DNA of 64,000 bases, from contig JAYGXS010000002.1 of assembly GCA_036362985.1 (NCBI GenBank), positions 5,361,953 through 5,425,952 on the forward strand, written 5' to 3'. The notes below the pieces were generated by a model, which was given only the letters and a program-made list of their open reading frames with translations, was not told the DNA's origin and did not search any database. Positions within the stretch are counted from its first letter, which is position 1; each line of letters begins with the position of its first letter. Below, one piece after another: positions 36,880 through 48,290 of the stretch. The position numbers were made by a program, and so were the translations under genes. Source of the stretch: Ligula intestinalis (lineage: Eukaryota > Platyhelminthes > Cestoda > Diphyllobothriidea > Diphyllobothriidae).

Positions 36880-37248
36880 ATTGCTAAATTTTTTTCGGGC
36901 ACCAAGGCAATTGAATCCGCATAAATTCTCCGGATGTTAACGTGTGGGTGTATTTCTTTCAACAGGCTCCAATGACAACCGCTTTTTAGAGCAATGGCTT
37001 TTTTCATGCTTCTTGAAACGGTGAACAGTGTCATCGGCACCTGCATGATCCTCAATTCCTGAACTATTTCTGCCTCGGTCATTTTGTTTTGAGCGTTGAC
37101 CATCTCAGCAACAAGTTGCTTAGTATACTTTTATGTTTTTTGGTCTTTTCTTCTCATAAGCGGTTTTGAAATTTCGCTCGTAATTTTCATTCTCGCTCAG
37201 GTATTTTGCAATTATTTTGACTGTCAAATAAGACAAATTGAGTGTCTT
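36837..37248 (-). pseudogene. Transposase-like DNA-binding fragment, left arm
   Basis: The frame gives LTVKIIAKYLSENENYER upstream (one indel near 37130) and, from 37103, MVNAQNKMTEAEIVQELRI, FTVSRSMKKAIALK and KEIHPHV. The pattern (basic helix, then a segment ending S-TVSR-MKK) resembles the helix-turn-helix of Tc1/mariner-like or related transposases, where TVSRI.KK is a typical recognition helix. No catalytic DDE/D region is present. The frame runs into the minisatellite, so the C-terminal residues are not original. The family assignment is tentative. Confidence 0.45.
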
Positions 37249-37627
37249 TTAAATATCACGTTTTTTAATTAGCTTATTTCGATAACTGTGCCTTCTAGTT
37301 AGTTCATTTGTATTCTCTATTTTTATCATTTTCCAACCATTAATACACCCCATATATAACCTATATTAAACCCCGGTCCCGTATTTACTGTGCTGATAAG
37401 GACGCCTGACCGATGATCAAAACTTGAAATAAATCGTTTTGACCTTTTTCAACAGGTTATCTAAAGAAACTGAAGAGAATAGGCTTGGGACAGTCGCAAG
37501 TGAGCAGCTAAATGAAAATTAAAGTCTGGCAAAGTTGAAAAACCAAACCACATCACAAAAACTACTAGATGCTCGGGTACCGGTCACTGGTCTCTCGGTG
37601 GAGCCAATGAGGGGTGATGTAGTCTCG

Positions 37628-38071
37628 TTAGCGTCTCGTTAGCGTATCAATGAATTTTACCATCGATCCAGTGGCGTCAGAAAATTCCACTGGACCAGCA
37701 GAGACGATGCCTGTCGTCTCGGTAAGCTCGTCTACAATGCTAAGCGAAGCGCCATCTGACTTCAAACTCACGCTGTTTTCTGTCGAGTGCATGAAATAGA
37801 GAATCGCTGCGTCTTCAGTATATTCAGGGCTTGTGACACCAGTAGACTCCTGCGAAGGTCCCATGTCATGCGAAATCTTGAATGAGCTTGCGGAGAGGTT
37901 ACCCGATTGCCCAATTTGCATGCCCATCGTGCTAGTCGTAATATCCTCCGACTCCGGCTTCTTTTCTGTTAATTGTGCTAAAATCATCAGTTTAGCCAAC
38001 ATCGAACTTAAAACCGGAGTTGGCGCCTGAGTCTCTGTAGTTGCAGAAATCTGGTCTCCAGTTTCTCCAAA
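37628..38071 (-). CDS. Enclosed Ser/Thr-rich open frame, unrecognised
   Basis: A frame of 147 codons opens after a TAA near 38072 and ends at a stop at 37628. The first Met is at 38002 (124 codons). It is GC-richer than the flanks and rich in Ser, Thr, Glu and Gly (ESEDITTSTMGMQIGQSGNL, then SHDMGPSQESTGVTSPEYTE), with no membrane segment. I recognise no family. It lies wholly between the two inverted arms of the palindromic element, so it is either cargo carried by that element or pre-existing host exon sequence into which the arms inserted. Confidence 0.35.
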   Translation of the reverse strand, partial: FGETGDQISATTETQAPTPVLSSMLAKLMILAQLTEKKPESEDITTSTMGMQIGQSGNLSASSFKISHDMGPSQESTGVTSPEYTEDAAILYFMHSTENSVSLKSDGASLSIVDELTETTGIVSAGPVEFSDATGSMVKFIDTLTRR

Positions 38072-38113
38072 TTAACCCAGTTTAAGCAGGAAATCGCCCG
38101 GAAGAAGAAAGGT

Positions 38114-38486
38114 AAGACACTCAATTTGTCTCACTTGACAGTCAAAAGAATTGCAAAAAAACTGAGCAAGAATGAAGATTACGAGCGATATTTCAATACC
38201 GCTTTTGACATGAAAAGACCGAAATAAACATCAAAAACAACTAAGCAGCTTGTTGCTTAGATAGTAAATGCTCAAAACGAGATGACCATGAAAAATATCG
38301 TTCAGACATTGGAGATCCTGAACGTGGGGACAGCACAGTCCACCGTTTCAAGAATCATGAAAAAATCAATAACTCAAGAAAGCGATTGTCATTGATGGCT
38401 GTAGAAAGAAATACACCCACACTCCTAAACATCTGGAGAAATGATGCGACTGTAATTGCCTTGGTGCACGACGAAAACATTACAAT
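38114..38486 (+). pseudogene. Transposase-like DNA-binding fragment, right arm
   Basis: The plus-strand copy of the arm gives LTVKRIAKKLSKNEDYER, then after stops VNAQNEMTMKNIVQTLEI and AQSTVSRIMKKSI, then KEIHPH. It has several nonsense codons. Comparing the two arms allows the ancestral reading VNAQNxMTxxxIVQxLxI...TVSRIMKK to be recognised as a helix-turn-helix-like segment. The arms differ enough to have diverged for some time. Confidence 0.45.
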
Positions 38487-38618
38487 GCATACAGCGGTCG
38501 ATATAAATGCATGCAGGGGTATATATAAATGCAAACAGGGGTCCATTTAAATGCATACAGGGGTATATATGAATGAACACAGGGGTCTATATAACTGCAT
38601 ACAGGGGAATATATGAAT
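38487..38618 (+). repeat. 22-bp minisatellite, right array (6 units)
   Basis: Six units of exactly 22 bp start at 38487, 38509, 38531, 38553, 38575 and 38597. The consensus is GCATACAGGGGTATATATRAAT. They are inverted relative to the left array. Confidence 0.88.
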
Positions 38619-38624
38619 GAATAC

Positions 38625-39719
38625 CCATTTAACCAAACTCAGGCCATAGTTGGTCAGCATCGAACGATTTTGTTATCCAAAAGTTTCGCTACGCTATTAA
38701 GCGCACCGCAAGAAATCATCTCCTTTATGGGGTTTTGAAGCTAAGCGAACATAGCCATAAACAAGGAATGTTTTGTGTATGTCTTTTCAGGCAACGTAAA
38801 ATTTAGTTTCCCTCTCAGGAACGTTCATTTAATGCAAGTTTGTGAAATCACTTAGTATGCGAAAACTAGGAAGACTTTTTTTAAAATTATATTTAAAATA
38901 TAGATGTCATTTGATGTCATAGATGTCACTTGATGTCATAAAATCGGGAAATAAACTTTTGCACTCATGGATTATTTTAGCACACCGATAAGAGTGACCG
39001 GAAATAAACACATATGCGGAAACCGGCGGCATGCCGTACATAACAAGTATTTACATAATTCCTTTTTACTATCTATAGTAAACAAATATGGAAACTTGAA
39101 ACGAAATTATTAGACGAGGAACATGTTTGGCAATCACTTTGTATATTTTGCACTAGAAATCTTAGAATAAAGTCCGAAATTAAATAAATATACTGATAAC
39201 TACCCTAGTAAACAAAGAAACGAGATTTCGTTGAATTCAGCAGATGGTGTGCTTTAAATTTTAGGAATGCCGATAAATCAGTCAAACTTTTCAGTTTATA
39301 TCTTGACTTTACTATCGAAGAATGCAAATAATGCAGACAGTTGACGTCAGAATATTAAATGAAAACGTTTTTTAGTACATCTAGGCACACATCTCTCTGA
39401 CGTTTGTTCCAGACGTTCTTTTTTATCGGCAGTAAGTTGAAATATTGGGATGCTTCTAAGCAGGCAGTGGCATCAGAAATATTGTCCGAAATCTCACTAG
39501 TTTGGCGAAAGCTTTAAAGAACTATCTTATTTTGAAGGTCTTTCTGATTAATCGACATAAAACAATGCAAAGCGTTAAAATTTTAGTGATGTTGAGAAAA
39601 CACATTCTCAGTGACAACACCTAGAGTGTGCACCGGAAAATAAGTTGGGAACTGGGGTTACCGAAGACCCACTCAAAAAGTCGCTGAAATTTCTAGGTGG
39701 GAGAAAAGACTTTAACATT
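38625..39719. other. AT-rich spacer, no gene seen
   Basis: No recognisable signal. A short local duplication (TAGATGTCATTTGATGTCA) occurs near 38900-38940. Confidence 0.4.
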
Positions 39720-40400
39720 GCAGAGGATGAAACCACGGTGTCTGTAGATTTTGTTTACTAATTCCCATCTATCCTTTTGGACCTGTACAGCAGAATTTCT
39801 ACAAACTAAGCATACAGACGTACCTATTGATATCCTGCTGGAAACTCGTGACTTTGCTGAGAAAAAAAACGTTCGTTTGATGGGACATACTACCGATATC
39901 CAAAAGTAAACTCCTACGGGGTTCCAAAATCTGGTTTTTTGTTGGAGGTGGGATTGTTTCATCAACCCGTAAATACCAACTTCCCAGGAATTAAGTTAAC
40001 CTTCGAAACAATAAAAAATGAACAACTCTCATTCTAAGATCGCCTCGTACGCCGGAAGACTGATGGTACATATCATACTTCAGTTTTTTGCCTTAAAGCT
40101 AAATTGTCAAGGATCACCTTACATTTTCGGAGTAAGCATCCCATATTCAACATAGCCAGCCCTATCACCAACTCGCTTAGTGGAGCGATAGCACAAGGTT
40201 AGAATGAAGAAGCATACCGAAAAGAAATGGAGTACCTTTTCAAACTATTTTCCAAAAATGGGTATCCTTCAGACTGTGTTCGTCGATGCAAACAACCACA
40301 ACATATAAAAGAAAATGGTATCTTCAGAGCTGTGACCACTTATGTGCCAAAGCGAAAAAAACTGGCGAGCGTTCGTAAATGTAAGGAATATAGCTGAGCT
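39720..40400 (+). mobile_element. Penelope-like element remnant (RT core)
   Basis: The conceptual plus-strand reading, with frame changes, gives TVSVDFVY then FPSIPLDLY (RT motif A region), later KLTFETIKNEQLSF, DRLVRRKTDGTYHTSVF and KHPIFNIASPI, then KEMEYLFKLFSKNGYPSDCV. This is the usual PLE order up to the NGYP segment before the endonuclease. Motifs B and C and the GIY-YIG domain are absent or unreadable. It is a different subfamily from the 15.7 kb element. Confidence 0.7.
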
Positions 40401-41929
40401 CGGTGAAAGACAGTTATAAAATCAGTACATACGGATTGCACAAAGGCCGGAAACTAATTTGACACTCATATTGTACATCATTAGGCTGTAATTGCAGTCA
40501 AATCGGAAGAATTATTTTCTCCCGGATGCATGAATACCAGTTTTTGGTGAAAAGACCATATATCAAAGATTTTCGTGCACACACTGGATACAGGGCACGC
40601 ATTTACAAACCCCAATTTTACACGCCTGTCTAACCAAGAAGGGCTGTGAATTTCTGGGGTGAAAACGTTAAGGTGGGTGACAAATACTATAATAGCACGT
40701 ATAATTACACGATGATGACAAATATTTTCCCCACTGACCATATGATTAAATGTGGGCAACGATTATCTAGCTTCAATCAGACTCACCGTAAAATCTTTTT
40801 TTGAATTAACTCTTTCGCACAACTTTTATTTTTCTGATGACAAGCTAGGGAATTAGATTAGGAAATTAACTCAATAAATATTGTATTTTCCTGAGGACTT
40901 GATTGTCAATAAAATATATTGCTTGCGATGCCAGTTTGCAATCATAAATGAGTCTTGTGGCGACGTGCAACTGGCGTCAGAGATCTAGCCACCAGGACAT
41001 GGGGTAGGTACATGAGAAGAAGGAGCTTCGATCGCAGGGACAACACTTTTGTTCACCTGAAATTTCAATATTAGTCATGGATACTCATTCCAAAATATGA
41101 GCAGACAGCCATAACAGAAACGGAACCCTTTTTTGCTAAAAACCTATGAGATATATGAAAGTGGTGTAAGTTTATTCCGTTGAAGTTGATTGGTTTCTGC
41201 TCAATTATTTCTATTGAACCTTCGAAAGTTCCTTTCATAGGATTGATGTCAAAAACACAAATGCTCACAGAGAAAGTTAAAAAGACCAACAATTCCTTCT
41301 GGAGTCCAATTCAGAAAGAAAAATGGAGCACGTTGACGGTGTAAAGAGCTGGCTAGCACACAGCTAGTATACAACTGCGAGCCGCGCTCACGGCCGGCTA
41401 TCGATCGGCCTGCAGACGTCGAAGGCACACTGGCAGTGAATCAATCAATGAATTAACATATGGGTTGCAATTAGCTGGTGAGTCACAAGCCAACCGTTCC
41501 GCTATCCATGCCAGGACAGAAGCTGATTTGCTCGATAGACATAGCTTTATCCGCGTTTTTACCTTAAATCTGATGAACTAATTACGCATAAAGAATTCTA
41601 TCTTTGCCTTCTTCTTGTCGTGTTCTTCCCTGTGAGACTCGCGTAAGACATAATCAGTTGGTGAAATCTCGGCATTGGCTACCGTTAGGACAGACGGAAC
41701 TTACGGTGGGGAATTGTACGACCAGCTGCGTTCTGCACTGACCCGAAATCAACAGAATACGTGTTTGTGTATGCTTTGAGGAGCACAGCACTTGACTTGT
41801 GGTTAAATGGGCAAAGACTATGTTCCATCCTTGAAGGCAGAGGTTAAATGCGTAAAATGATTGTATGTAAAAATATTCGACGCCCAGATAAAATATTTCT
41901 TTATTTTTCTCCGGAAGGGGAAGAAAAAT
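40401..41929. other. Spacer, no gene seen
   Basis: Frames at 40481-40759 and 41071-41292 have no family resemblance. No element ends were noticed. Confidence 0.4.
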
Positions 41930-42850
41930 GGACTTTTTCTGGCACCAAGGTGTATTTTTGCTGATGTTTCAAGAGTTTGCTTGCTTCCATCGTCAGAGCG
42001 TGGTATCTGTACTCCAGTTCGCGTAAGCTAAATGTGTTTGACCATTATCCTTTCTTAATGTCCATATGTCAGTCATTTGCACCGATCGGTTAATGTGGAT
42101 GCCTGAATTGATCGTGCCCTGATGGGCGTCTTCATGAGCTGAGTCAGGTTGTTTTTGTGTCTTAGAAGCGTTTCCACCTCCTTTGCTCGGGGCTGCTGGC
42201 TTTAGCCCCTACTTTTCTTTCTCCGCTTGACCTATTTCTCCGTTCTGAGCACATGTTTGCATTTTGCAGGGCGCTTAGTAGACGGGATGAAGGTGTATGG
42301 CTCTGTTTAGTATGCGAGTCGAGGACCAACTTTCTAGTAGCAATCTGGCCAACTTGTTGTTGACTCAGCCCATTACCCTTGCTTTTTCACAGACGATTTT
42401 GTGATTCTCCTGCTTTACGTGGTCATAGAACGAAGACAGCTTATCCTAGCAGTTGATTGCGAGCTGATTCTCATGCAATCTTGCGCCGAGGCGTCTGCCT
42501 GTTTCACTGATATACCTTTCAGTACAGTCTTGGAATGGTTTGCTGTAGATCACAACTGATTATGTTGTCAAAGGGAGCGGGTATTTGGACTAAATTATCT
42601 GCTGTCTGACGGTTGACTCCGGCCTATTACCCACACCGATCCCGAATGGTTTCAGGATCTTTGCAGCCACCTCTGATAAATTCTTTACATAAGGGATTGC
42701 GAGCCAGAACTTAGGATTTTCTCCTTTCGAACGCTCATGGCAGGACTTCTAAGACACTTGCGTACAAAGGACTTTGGATAACCGTTAGCGTAAAATGGGG
42801 CATGCACTTTTCTCACTTTCGTCACTACGATGTGTTTACAGACACCCATG
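41930..42850 (-). mobile_element. Penelope-like element remnant (endonuclease end), with hammerhead tail
   Basis: The minus-strand reading gives VHAPFYANGYPKSFVRKCL, AIPYVKNLSEVAAKILKP, FGIGVGNRPESTVRQQ, then VVIYSKPFQDCTERYISETG and RRLGARLHENQLAI (GIY-YIG domain), and SWSSTRILNRAIHLHPVY. Frame changes are needed around 42700, 42560 and 42380. It is 5'-truncated near 42850, where a plus-strand tail of the same subfamily begins, so the two point away from each other. A hammerhead-like motif follows the coding part at 41996-41963. Confidence 0.75.
41963..41996 (-). ncRNA. Degenerate hammerhead ribozyme motif, PLE tail
   Basis: The minus strand reads CTGACGA (41996-41990), a weak stem II (GGAAG with CTCTT), GAAAC, and cleavage-site ATC followed by AGC, which pairs with the GCT before the core (3-bp start of stem I). 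It aligns base by base with the well-formed plus-strand motif at 42955-43030 (shared GCTCTGAYGA, GGAAGC, TTGAAACRTCAGC, AAAATACAYCTT). Stem II mismatches suggest it is inactive. Confidence 0.65.
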
Positions 42851-42859
42851 AGGTCTCGA

Positions 42860-43040
42860 GCAATTCAAACAACCACATAAATCGATCGGTGCAATCGATT
42901 TACGCATGGGCAAAAAGCAAGGCTAATGGTCGGACACATTCACCTGACGTGAACAGGACTAAAGGCACCAAGCTCTGATGAGGGAAGCGAGCACGCTTTT
43001 GAAACGTCAGCCAAAATACATCTTAGTCCTAGGAATCTTC
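42860..43040 (+). mobile_element. PLE tail fragment with hammerhead, plus strand
   Basis: The plus strand translates to INRSVQSIYAWAKSKANG then RTHSPDVNRTKGTKL, which matches the tail of the minus-strand PLE next to it (INRSVQMTDIWTLRKDNG then QTHLAYANWSTDTTL). So this is the 3' tail of a second copy of the same subfamily with only its last 180 bp left, in divergent orientation. It ends in the hammerhead at 42955-43030. Confidence 0.65.
42955..43030 (+). ncRNA. Hammerhead ribozyme, type I, minimal stem III
   Basis: The core CTGATGA (42975-42981) and GAAA (43001-43004) are intact, with GTC (43006-43008) as cleavage triplet. Stem II: G82-G84 with T98-T100 (wobbles), A85-T97, bulged A86, G87-C96, C88-G95, G89-C94, loop AGCA. 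Stem III is the minimal ACGT (43004-43007) typical of PLE hammerheads, which may need dimerisation. Stem I: GCT (42972-42974) with AGC (43009-43011), an internal loop, then an 8-bp distal helix AGGACTAA (42955-42962) with TTAGTCCT (43023-43030). Predicted self-cleavage is after C43008. The wobble-rich stem II may lower activity. Confidence 0.82.
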
Positions 43041-44519
43041 TCTCCTTATTCTTCCTCTATCGGGCTGATCAAAGGAAGATTATGTGTCTCAATGGGCCAA
43101 ACTTGGCAAAACCGTTCTTGTGATGGTAACCTGCAGTGGAAGCTAAATGAAGATCACAAAACAGCACGCATAAAATTCACTCATTTGTAAGATGAACCGC
43201 TTATAATGAGGATTTTATAGTGTGTGCAGTCCAGAGAAACGTGAATAACAATAAATGGCAAAATGCATAAAGATAGACAAAATAGGCATAATTATTTTAA
43301 AATTGAATGTGTGGCCACAGAAAAACATGCCTTTAACAAAATGAGCAACTACGCACAGATCGGAAACTACTCAAATTTTTGAACCATTCTAAAGAACTGC
43401 AGATTTTTAAAATTAAAGTAAAGTGCAGCAACAAATAAGATAAAAACCGCATGTCAATGACGAGCCCAAAAACAAAAATAAGATAAAATGATAAAGGTTT
43501 ACTTCAATAAGCTAATATGACGCAACTAAATAAGCTGCATTAAACTTAAATCAGGTAATACAGGAGGGCAAACTAGATTAAATTAAACTTTGGCCATGTA
43601 CCGCTCTTTCTCGTATCGACCTCAATACCGACTGCTTGCGAAAAATTAAAAGGTGAACATAAAAACTATGACGAAATATGAATATTTTGGTTGCATTTCT
43701 CTTTTTTACGGCGCACCAAAAACCGACGCCAAAATCAGACAATTTAAACAAACATTTTTCTTTAATTTATGTTCCGCCTTCTGATTCATCTGTCTGGATT
43801 ATTTCAGACTTCATGCTGCTGTTGATGCCTGGCCGAATCTGACTTTATTGGTAGGCATTTGCACATGCATTATCTTTTTCAAATAAGATATGCATGTGGT
43901 CTTGTTGTAGAACAAGTTTTCAGTTTCAATTTTCCATATAATCCTTGCAAAATTATTGGCAATCACCGGTCGCCACAGTTAACTGTGAAGCAACAGCATT
44001 TTCTCAGTGAAAGGTAAACTACGCGCGTGTTTGTTTTGGCCTAGCGCACATGGTATATTTTGTTCCGTTTATGCGTTTTATCTCAAAAAAGCATAGGCTA
44101 ATAATTTTTCCTCTGCCTGTGAAGCGGACCTTGCTTGTTTAGCCGATAACCAACAGGCAAACAACCCATATATAACTCGCGGAAGCCCCAGTGCACTGTG
44201 GTCACGCATCCCATTGTTGCACTTTATCGTTTTTTCCGCCTTAAAGTACGATAAACCACTCGATGCGTATTCATCACTTATTATCCATACACGATGGAAA
44301 ATGTAATAACGTTATCGAGACAAGCGCCGATTTAGGACCGGTTAGCCAATGGCGTTTAGTGTATCACACCTTTATTCACTCACATTGGCTTTAAATCAGC
44401 TCAGCTGATTTTGCAAACATGTGCAGTCAGTAATTCTTCATCTAGCCTGCACATTTTCAGATATAATAAAAATTGTACAGTTAGACAGGCTTCATAAATG
44501 CACTTTGCTTACACCGCAG
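43041..44519. other. AT-rich spacer, no gene seen
   Basis: No recognisable gene or element. Confidence 0.4.
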
Positions 44520-45000
44520 CGTTTTAGCGCCGCCCAAATGACGAGATTCTTGTGTAGAGGTCCTTGTTCGAGTGAAGTCGTGGGGAGTAGTGGAATTTGG
44601 TTAAATTGTGGGCATTGGGCAGATGCCGGGTAAAAGTAGTGATAATCACTGCCATTTGCATGGACCGAACCACCGTCACTAGTGGGTAGGGGCGATGTGC
44701 GATCGTCATCTGGCGTCGGGGCCGGCCAAGGGTGTGGAAGGGTTTTTGCACGCGTCTTCTGACAAAACAACACAGGTTCGTAAGCCGCATAGCGACTGCT
44801 TCAGCTGTTGCAAACACCCGCTGGTGTAGGCTCTTGTGAAAATTAGCTGTCGTCCGGTAGACAACCTGAAAGGCTTGATTAATATCGACTGAATGATTCC
44901 CATCCACAATTTGTGCGATAATAGAACTTGAGATCGATCTAGATTCAACTTTAATAAACCTAGCCGGTATCTGCTCAGGTACGCCAGGTGGCAGTTCATT
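44520..45000 (-). mobile_element. Penelope-like element remnant (C-terminal end of endonuclease)
   Basis: Frame 44907-44524 gives DGNHSVDINQAFQVVYRT then SLHQRVFATAEAVAMRLT. The upstream reading from about 45000 gives SSSIIAQIVDGNHSVDI. This is the segment after the GIY-YIG core in one flatworm PLE lineage (a S.I..HL.D.GH.VD....F.V.Y pattern, then R.L..AEA.AIR). The same pattern is seen at 60.2 kb. The region is distinctly GC-richer than its flanks. The GIY-YIG core and RT are missing, and no hammerhead was found downstream of it. Confidence 0.65.
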
Positions 45001-48000
45001 TTAATTAATCAACTGAACTGGCAACAAATAAATAAACAGTTTAAGCAAATAAAAACGTAATGTTGCTAAAATGCCGCAGTGGTTTAGTAAGTAGAGGCCT
45101 ATTCAGAATAACACTGCGGAATATACTGAGTTAAATAAGCTTTCGTGTTGTCTATGCGTTGTACAACTTTTCAATGATATTTTTTACGGCAGTGCTCAGC
45201 CAATTTTATTTCAATTGACGACATAAAAACATATTGTATCCCGGTGGGCGTTAGCAGAAAAGAGCTGTTGACGACGCGGAAACGTAGGTAAGCTTGTTGT
45301 CTGTGCGACACACTGTTTTCCCTCTGCATCGTATCCGGTTTCTATTGTATGGTTGAAAGCTAAAATGAGCGGAAGTGGTTACCGAAAACCTAAGAAACAA
45401 TATTAAGTTGTTGCATTAGCAGTTACCTTACCTTCCTTTGATTAGGTGCAATTCTGAGAGATATGTGAATTTTTTTGAATGAACGGACCAAGTTTTACTT
45501 TTGAATACTAACTGCTCGCTCGCTTGTGTTTGTTATCGAAAACGCCTTGTTTAGAATTACACTTTTTTCGCCTCTGCACTGAGATATTACGTTGTGTTAT
45601 GATTCTATGTGATTTTAGGAATTCTACACAAACACTTATGACAGATTATTAAAATGTTAATATTTATAACTGCGGTGCTTGAGAGTATATGCATATATCC
45701 GAGTGGGCTTTTCACTGGTTAAAACACTTTTTTCATACTTTAATGATCTATTGTTGCACAATTTATTCCAAATTATCATCTTTACCTCTACGTTCTAAAA
45801 ACTCTTTACCCCTAGGCTGTTCTTCATTTATGGGAAAAATGAGTTTATGGAGCGAGCAAGTGTCATGTGGAAACCACATTCATACCGCTATCGCAAATGC
45901 AGGTTGATTGTGAAAGCTATATGGAGAGACGCAAGTCCCCCGTTCAGAAAAAACCCCATCGTTTTTATTCCCACTTATTCCAGCAATCCTTAATTACCTG
46001 TTTGTGGTTATTCTATATTAAATGCTTGACCTTGGAAACAAACCGTCATAAACGCATTGTGTCTGACGTTTTTTTCTCACAAAATCGCTATGATCGTTTA
46101 TTGTTTGTTAAACGAAACAGTCACACTGACAACTGCGACGGTTTCTAATGAACGCTATGAGGCCAACCCATCAGAAAGGATACTTTGTATACGCATCTTC
46201 CGGGTGAGGGTCAACGTAGTGGCCCACAAAAACATTTTATTGCTTGCAGCTGCCCCTTTTTCGTGGGGTCCCGCCTTTGAAGGCCATATACCGGCACCTA
46301 TTTTTAAGGATTACCAGTAAACGTATAACACAGTAATATGGCAATATCCACACAGCCCCTTTTAGTACAAAATTGTTCAACATTTATAGGGGTGCGGATG
46401 CCAATATTTTTAAAAATCTGAGCCTCGTCTGTGTTGGCTGTCCGAGGAAAGAATAAAATGTATTGAATGTAGCGTGCTTAAACGTGATTTCTATCCGAAC
46501 AATTTATTAAATTATGATTTTGAGATAAATTAACCTCCAAACAAATCTAACAATACTCTATGTATGTCAGGCTGCCGGCTTTTGAACAAACCGATTACCT
46601 GCAGAATGCATACTCTATAAAAACGGGCTTCTAGTTTAAAAACTTTTTTACGGTTTACCATTAAGATACCCTTAACATTTGTATTTATTTTATAGAAACT
46701 GTGCGTCAGCATACTATTTCCTACTATTTTTCCTAGAAAATTCTGCCCTTTTTAAATGTTTATCTTAGAAAATTTAATCGTTCGGTTGAAATTGTGTTTC
46801 TATCAGTGGCACTTTTAAAGCCTTAGAAAATCTTACCTTTAATTTTTTTTAATTTTCCTACAAAATATACAACGCAGCTCACAAAATTTGCTATTTTTAT
46901 GAGTTTTTGTGACTTCTGCCTCACAGTATGATTTTCATTAAGCAGTTCTTATGCAGAAAGTAGTTCTGAATTGTTGAATACAATGTTGATGGCCAGTAGA
47001 GTTCAACATTAATTGGCAAGTTTTCGCACATAAATGAATTCAACATTTTTTACGTTTAAAATTAGCATAAAACTTACGTTCCTACGATAGGCGCCGATCA
47101 AAATATATGCTTGTGTACATTTTATAAGATTATAAGAGTATTTTAAATCCATTATAGAAATCTATACTGTGCAAGTCGTTATTTTTGGCAGACGACCATT
47201 CAACTTAATGATAGTTCTCCGATTGCAGTCCCACTGAAATTTCGCATGGAAGTGCTACATTAATCTAACAGAATGCAAGCGTGACAGGCCTTTCGGGCAC
47301 TATCAATACCTGTGTGCATTAACGGAAGGAGAGTCGTTTAATATGCGTGACTTATTATAGCATCTTAATCCTCATTATTTATTTCTAAATATCCACTTGC
47401 ATCCTTACTCGACCGTTTGAACTCACAGTTAACGCACGCTTTGATTTTATGGGCAGTGTGAATCAAAAAGGCACGGTGAAACAACTGGTAAGCCCATCAC
47501 CGTGCCCTAAGTACAAAAGAATGTCGGAAACAGAGACCGGTCTCAATATAAGGTAACTCGCTTTTGCACATAGCCTCAATGGGTGTGTCTCCATCCCCAC
47601 GATAACTTAGCTACGTCTTGACTAGCAAATGAAGTTTAAAACATTGGACTTAAGATATTATTGTGACAGAAGCCAGAGTTATTGTCCCAGGCAGTAGCGG
47701 GCTTTCACTTGCCTAGGACATGTGTTGATGATGTCATTTCTCATCGCAGAAGGGCAGGGGCAAAAAAAGTGACTTTTTATGAAAGTTAAATTTATACTTC
47801 CGATGAAGGTAGGTCGGGACCACATCTTACTCGGGACCAATTGGGAATATCAACTAAAAGATAGGAGATGAGGTAAGGCCGACTCTCATTGTCTGAATGG
47901 TGCATTTAACGTCGTGGCAGACTGAAAAAAGGGCTGTTATGCTATTGCTAAGTCGGCATCCGATCTGACTCCTCGTTTTTTTGCAAAAGATTCTTGACAC

Positions 48001-48290
48001 CTGAGAAGGGACCGGGATTATGGTGCTACGCCTAGGTGCAGATTTACGCCATGCGAACCGCCTTCTACCGATCTTGCCTCCGGTTTTCTCTTATACCAGC
48101 GGACTCAAGAAAATGAGGGTGGAGAGAGTGCACTTGGTGATTAAGGATTCCCGAAGGAATCCGAAAGGTCAGGACAACAAACCTCTTGTTTGAGTAATCG
48201 CTTCTTCTTCTAAACTGCTTCCTGGAACTCGGATATTCGCCTCTATTGGCAGCGCACTTAATGCTCTGCAGGCTAACTACCAATATAATC
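45001..48290. other. Spacer, partly possible LINE 5' region
   Basis: 45.0-47.5 kb is AT-rich with no signal. From about 47.5 kb the composition becomes more balanced up to the LINE, so the LINE 5' untranslated region may begin upstream of 48290. A minus-strand frame (48304-48065, 79 codons, hydrophobic start) looks like chance in that region. Confidence 0.4.

Larger units (their letters stand above)
36793..38624. mobile_element. Palindromic element with inverted transposase-like arms
   Basis: Two arms, 36793-37248 (minus) and 38114-38624 (plus), are inverted copies. Each arm starts inward with the sequence AAGACACTCAATTTGTCT (right copy 38114-38131, left copy 37248-37231), encodes a related peptide, and ends outward in an array of 22-bp minisatellite units. 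Between the arms lie 865 bp with an unrelated frame (37628-38071). The structure resembles a foldback transposon or an inverted duplication of an element end that has enclosed other DNA. No target-site duplication was identified. Confidence 0.7.

Noticed and set aside
42978..43190. 70-codon plus-strand frame starting with ATG
   Set aside because: It overlaps the hammerhead and PLE tail; residue content is not protein-like and it is not conserved in the minus-strand relative.
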